A program made the position numbers and the translations under genes. From Thalassospira profundimaris (GTDB lineage Bacteria > Pseudomonadota > Alphaproteobacteria > Rhodospirillales > Thalassospiraceae), in contig NZ_JPWF01000004.1 in assembly GCF_003326675.1 (NCBI RefSeq), positions 186,001 through 250,000 of the forward strand: 64,000 nucleotides of DNA. The letters run 5' to 3'. Below, in pieces: positions 61,974 through 64,000 of the stretch; the first letter of the stretch is position 1; every line of letters starts with the position of its first letter. The notes beneath the pieces were generated by a model. The model searched no databases, had not been told where the DNA came from, and worked only from the letters and a program-made list of their open reading frames with translations.

Positions 61974-62645
61974 TCACGGCAACATGATCAGGGGCGTTAC
62001 CAATCCCAGTTCCTGCATCAATTTTACCCCTGCAAATACCGGAACCGAAATCAGGAACCACAGGGCATCGCGCATGGTGCAAAGATAAAGCGACGGATGA
62101 CAGACAAGGGTTTCTTCATCCTGCCAGCGATACCAGGTCGGGCGAAAACGCGGCGTATAGTTTTCATAGCGGGCAAACACAACCCCGAACCGGTCGCGCA
62201 ACAACCGTTCTTCATGCCGCACCACAGACCGGAACACCCACCAGCAACCAATTGCAAAAATCAGCGCCATCATAATGCTGCCGCTTTGCGCACCTGCCCC
62301 AAAGGCACCGATGATGCTGAAAACATAAAGCGGATTGCGACACATCGAATAGGGTCCGGTCATCACCAGTTCGGTCTTTTTGCGCCCGCCGATATAAAGC
62401 GCACACCAGCCGCGCCCGAAAATACAAAGCACAATCGCCGCAATCCCGATCCCCTCGATCATATCGCGACCCAAGCTATCGGGCGGCAGCACAGCCTGGC
62501 TTGTCACCGCCAACGCCAACAGGGCCGCAGCACCCAATCGAATGATCTGTTTGCGGCGACGCTGGATATGTTGCAAATCGTCCGAACGTGCGCGCGCAAC
62601 CGCCGCCGGGCTGCCCGAACGGCCGGAAGTAACTGGCTCTGACAT
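61974..62645 (-). CDS. Isoprenylcysteine-methyltransferase-like membrane protein (PEMT/ICMT)
   Basis: Inner-membrane protein of 223 residues with five or so hydrophobic segments. GPYSMCRNPLYVFSIIGAFG and RHEERLLRDRFGVVFARYEN are the ICMT/PEMT-type SAM-binding motifs (RHP-like and EERxL). It would methylate a lipid, thiol or protein cysteine; bacterial substrate unknown. The ATG at 62645 follows AGGA at proper spacing; an ATG three codons upstream is less likely. It is on the same strand as the downstream AraC regulator. Confidence 0.87.
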   Translation of the reverse strand: MSEPVTSGRSGSPAAVARARSDDLQHIQRRRKQIIRLGAAALLALAVTSQAVLPPDSLGRDMIEGIGIAAIVLCIFGRGWCALYIGGRKKTELVMTGPYSMCRNPLYVFSIIGAFGAGAQSGSIMMALIFAIGCWWVFRSVVRHEERLLRDRFGVVFARYENYTPRFRPTWYRWQDEETLVCHPSLYLCTMRDALWFLISVPVFAGVKLMQELGLVTPLIMLP

Positions 62646-62690
62646 GGAAAGCATCCTGTATCTGGTTGAGATACAGGACTCCTAGCCCTG

Positions 62691-64000
62691 TCAGATGGCC
62701 TCCGGCGTCCTGTGCTGCGCATCCGGTCGTTCGGATGCCATTTCGGACGCAGCCGCCGCTTCGCGCACGGCACTGGGCGTTTCGCCGGTGATTTTCTTGA
62801 AGGCCAGATTAAAGGTCGACTTCGAATTGAACCCGACACTCAGCGCGATATCCAGAATGGTGCGGTCCGGCTCCAGCAACAATACCGCGCGTGCCTCGGC
62901 GATGCGGGCACTGTTCACAAAATCAAAGAAGCTTTGGCCAATATGGTGGTTAAGGACATAGGACAGCTGATTGGGCGTCACGCCAACCGCACGGGCAAGC
63001 TTGGGCAAGGACACCAGCGGATCAAGCAGGATATCCCCGCGTTTATGAATGTCTTCAAGCTGTGCGGTCGTACGGGCCACCCCGTCTTCGTCAAGCAACG
63101 GACGGATAGGACCTGGCGCACCGCTCTGTCTGGCCGCCCCGACATTCTCCACCTTTTCCCCAGCTGATGCGTCGGATACCTGCGCCACGTTCCCCGGTGA
63201 CAAGGATACCGGTCCCGGACGCGGCGCGGATTGCACATGAAACCGCCCTTCTGCCTGGCTGGTGCGTTCGTCCTCGATATCCGCATCTGATGGCCAGTCG
63301 GCCATGACAAACAAGGCCGGTCTTGTTGCGATTTCATAGGTCATGGCAAACAAAACTGCGGCAAACGCTATTTCGGTGCCAAACATCTCTGTATCTCGGG
63401 GATTATACAGTTCGACGATCTTGCCAACAGCAACCGTTATAAACACAAGCGTCAAACCACCGATAATCACTGCAATCCAGCGCCGCATCGCATCCCGGTC
63501 CGCCCCAAGCTGTTCCTGTGTCTGCTGGAAGTAGCGACAGGTCACCCGCCACAACAAGGTAATATAAAGCGATATCTGCACAAAGATTGCGGTCCAGCAA
63601 AATGCCGCAATCAGTTCCCGCACATTATACCCACCACGCAAAACAATATCGCCGCCGTCATGATGGGTAATAAGCCAGGCAATCAGGTTAAAGACAATAA
63701 ACGGCAGGATGGCATGGATCCATGGATGACGTGACGGATTGCCTGATATCTCGCGGAAATAAAGATAAATGGCCGGCGCGATGACAAAGTTGATCGGCCC
63801 AAAGAACAGGTCCAGCAATACAGCAAGGCCTTCAGGAATGAATTGTTCGATCACGTCTTCGATCAGATTGCAGGCAATCGCAAAAATAAAAACCATCATC
63901 CAGCGGTTGGCACCAAATGCGCGCGCCCCTTCGGAACGTAAAATCAGACAAAGGAATATCGCCTGTATCAGTCCGACCACCGCCACGGTGATGCTTACGT
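62691..64000 (-). CDS. Membrane-bound AraC family regulator, 5' end outside window
   Basis: The first start codon in the window is a GTG at 63986, but the frame remains open to the edge, so the gene probably continues past base 64000. The N-terminal half has about seven hydrophobic segments (7TM-like sensor), followed by a disordered Pro/Ala-rich linker (about 240-300) and a C-terminal AraC HTH (about 325-425: VGVTPNQLSYVLNHHIGQSF, SARIAEARAVLL, DIALSVGFNSKSTFNLAFKK). It senses a membrane or extracellular signal and controls transcription; targets unknown, perhaps the adjacent methyltransferase-like gene. Confidence 0.88.
   Translation of the reverse strand, partial: VSITVAVVGLIQAIFLCLILRSEGARAFGANRWMMVFIFAIACNLIEDVIEQFIPEGLAVLLDLFFGPINFVIAPAIYLYFREISGNPSRHPWIHAILPFIVFNLIAWLITHHDGGDIVLRGGYNVRELIAAFCWTAIFVQISLYITLLWRVTCRYFQQTQEQLGADRDAMRRWIAVIIGGLTLVFITVAVGKIVELYNPRDTEMFGTEIAFAAVLFAMTYEIATRPALFVMADWPSDADIEDERTSQAEGRFHVQSAPRPGPVSLSPGNVAQVSDASAGEKVENVGAARQSGAPGPIRPLLDEDGVARTTAQLEDIHKRGDILLDPLVSLPKLARAVGVTPNQLSYVLNHHIGQSFFDFVNSARIAEARAVLLLEPDRTILDIALSVGFNSKSTFNLAFKKITGETPSAVREAAAASEMASERPDAQHRTPEAI

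Noticed and set aside
1..64000. CRISPR arrays, tRNA and rRNA genes
   Set aside because: No regularly spaced repeats, and no tRNA-like or rRNA-like stretches were recognised; a tRNA scan was not available.

Overview
The window reads as ordinary chromosome of a marine-type alphaproteobacterium, most likely Rhodospirillales and close to Thalassospira. This is inferred from the gene content (alphaproteobacterial-style EPS locus, HrpB, queCDE, many LysR regulators and a branched-chain-type ABC operon) and from moderately GC-rich codon use. No rRNA or tRNA gene is present to settle it. No CRISPR array or intact insertion sequence was seen. Two stretches are clearly AT-richer than the rest and look acquired: about 1-1790 (a pentapeptide-repeat membrane protein) and about 51,610-56,290 (a three-gene defence-like operon).

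Layout. 1-6.4 kb: pentapeptide-repeat protein, a P1B-type metal ATPase with HdeD-like protein, then a LysR regulator divergent from an EamA exporter. 6.4-19.1 kb: DUF2946 protein, Crp/Fnr regulator, a large PAS-GGDEF-EAL enzyme, TerB-like protein, a beta-hydroxyacid dehydrogenase with a GDCCVxC protein, a methyltransferase, SlyX, a DUF3095 protein, a LysR/MFS pair, a flavin-binding PPOX-like protein and GreB. 19.3-27.5 kb: a regulated uptake and hydrolysis unit, with an XRE-cupin regulator, a striking palindromic operator region, a complete Liv-type ABC transporter (binding protein, two permeases, two ATPases), an M20 amidohydrolase and an amidase. 27.5-30.0 kb: HrpB helicase.

30.0-47.3 kb: an exopolysaccharide locus in several converging and diverging blocks. 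It holds two Wzy/WaaL-like polymerase/ligase proteins, a Wzz-kinase copolymerase, a WecG-type transferase with an unexplained C-terminal extension, three GT4 and one GT2 glycosyltransferases, a flippase, an alpha/alpha-toroid protein, two proteins of unknown family (one lyase-like) and a TviB-type UDP-sugar dehydrogenase. Together they can make an activated uronic acid sugar, assemble repeat units, flip them and polymerise them under chain-length control. 47.4-50.4 kb: a leucyl-tRNA synthetase that looks like the long actinobacterial form rather than the usual proteobacterial one.

51.8-56.1 kb: the most interesting region. A C5-cytosine DNA methyltransferase, a GHKL (Hsp90/MutL/MORC-like) ATPase and a third protein of no recognised family are packed as one operon with coupled translation, its own promoter and foreign base composition. 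It is a candidate restriction or anti-phage system with no recognisable nuclease. 56.3-64.0 kb: a coiled membrane protein, a methyltransferase, a 264-bp MITE-like element with 32-bp inverted ends flanked by TA, the queuosine precursor operon queC-queD-queE, a small unknown protein, an isoprenylcysteine-methyltransferase-like protein and a membrane-bound AraC regulator cut by the window end.
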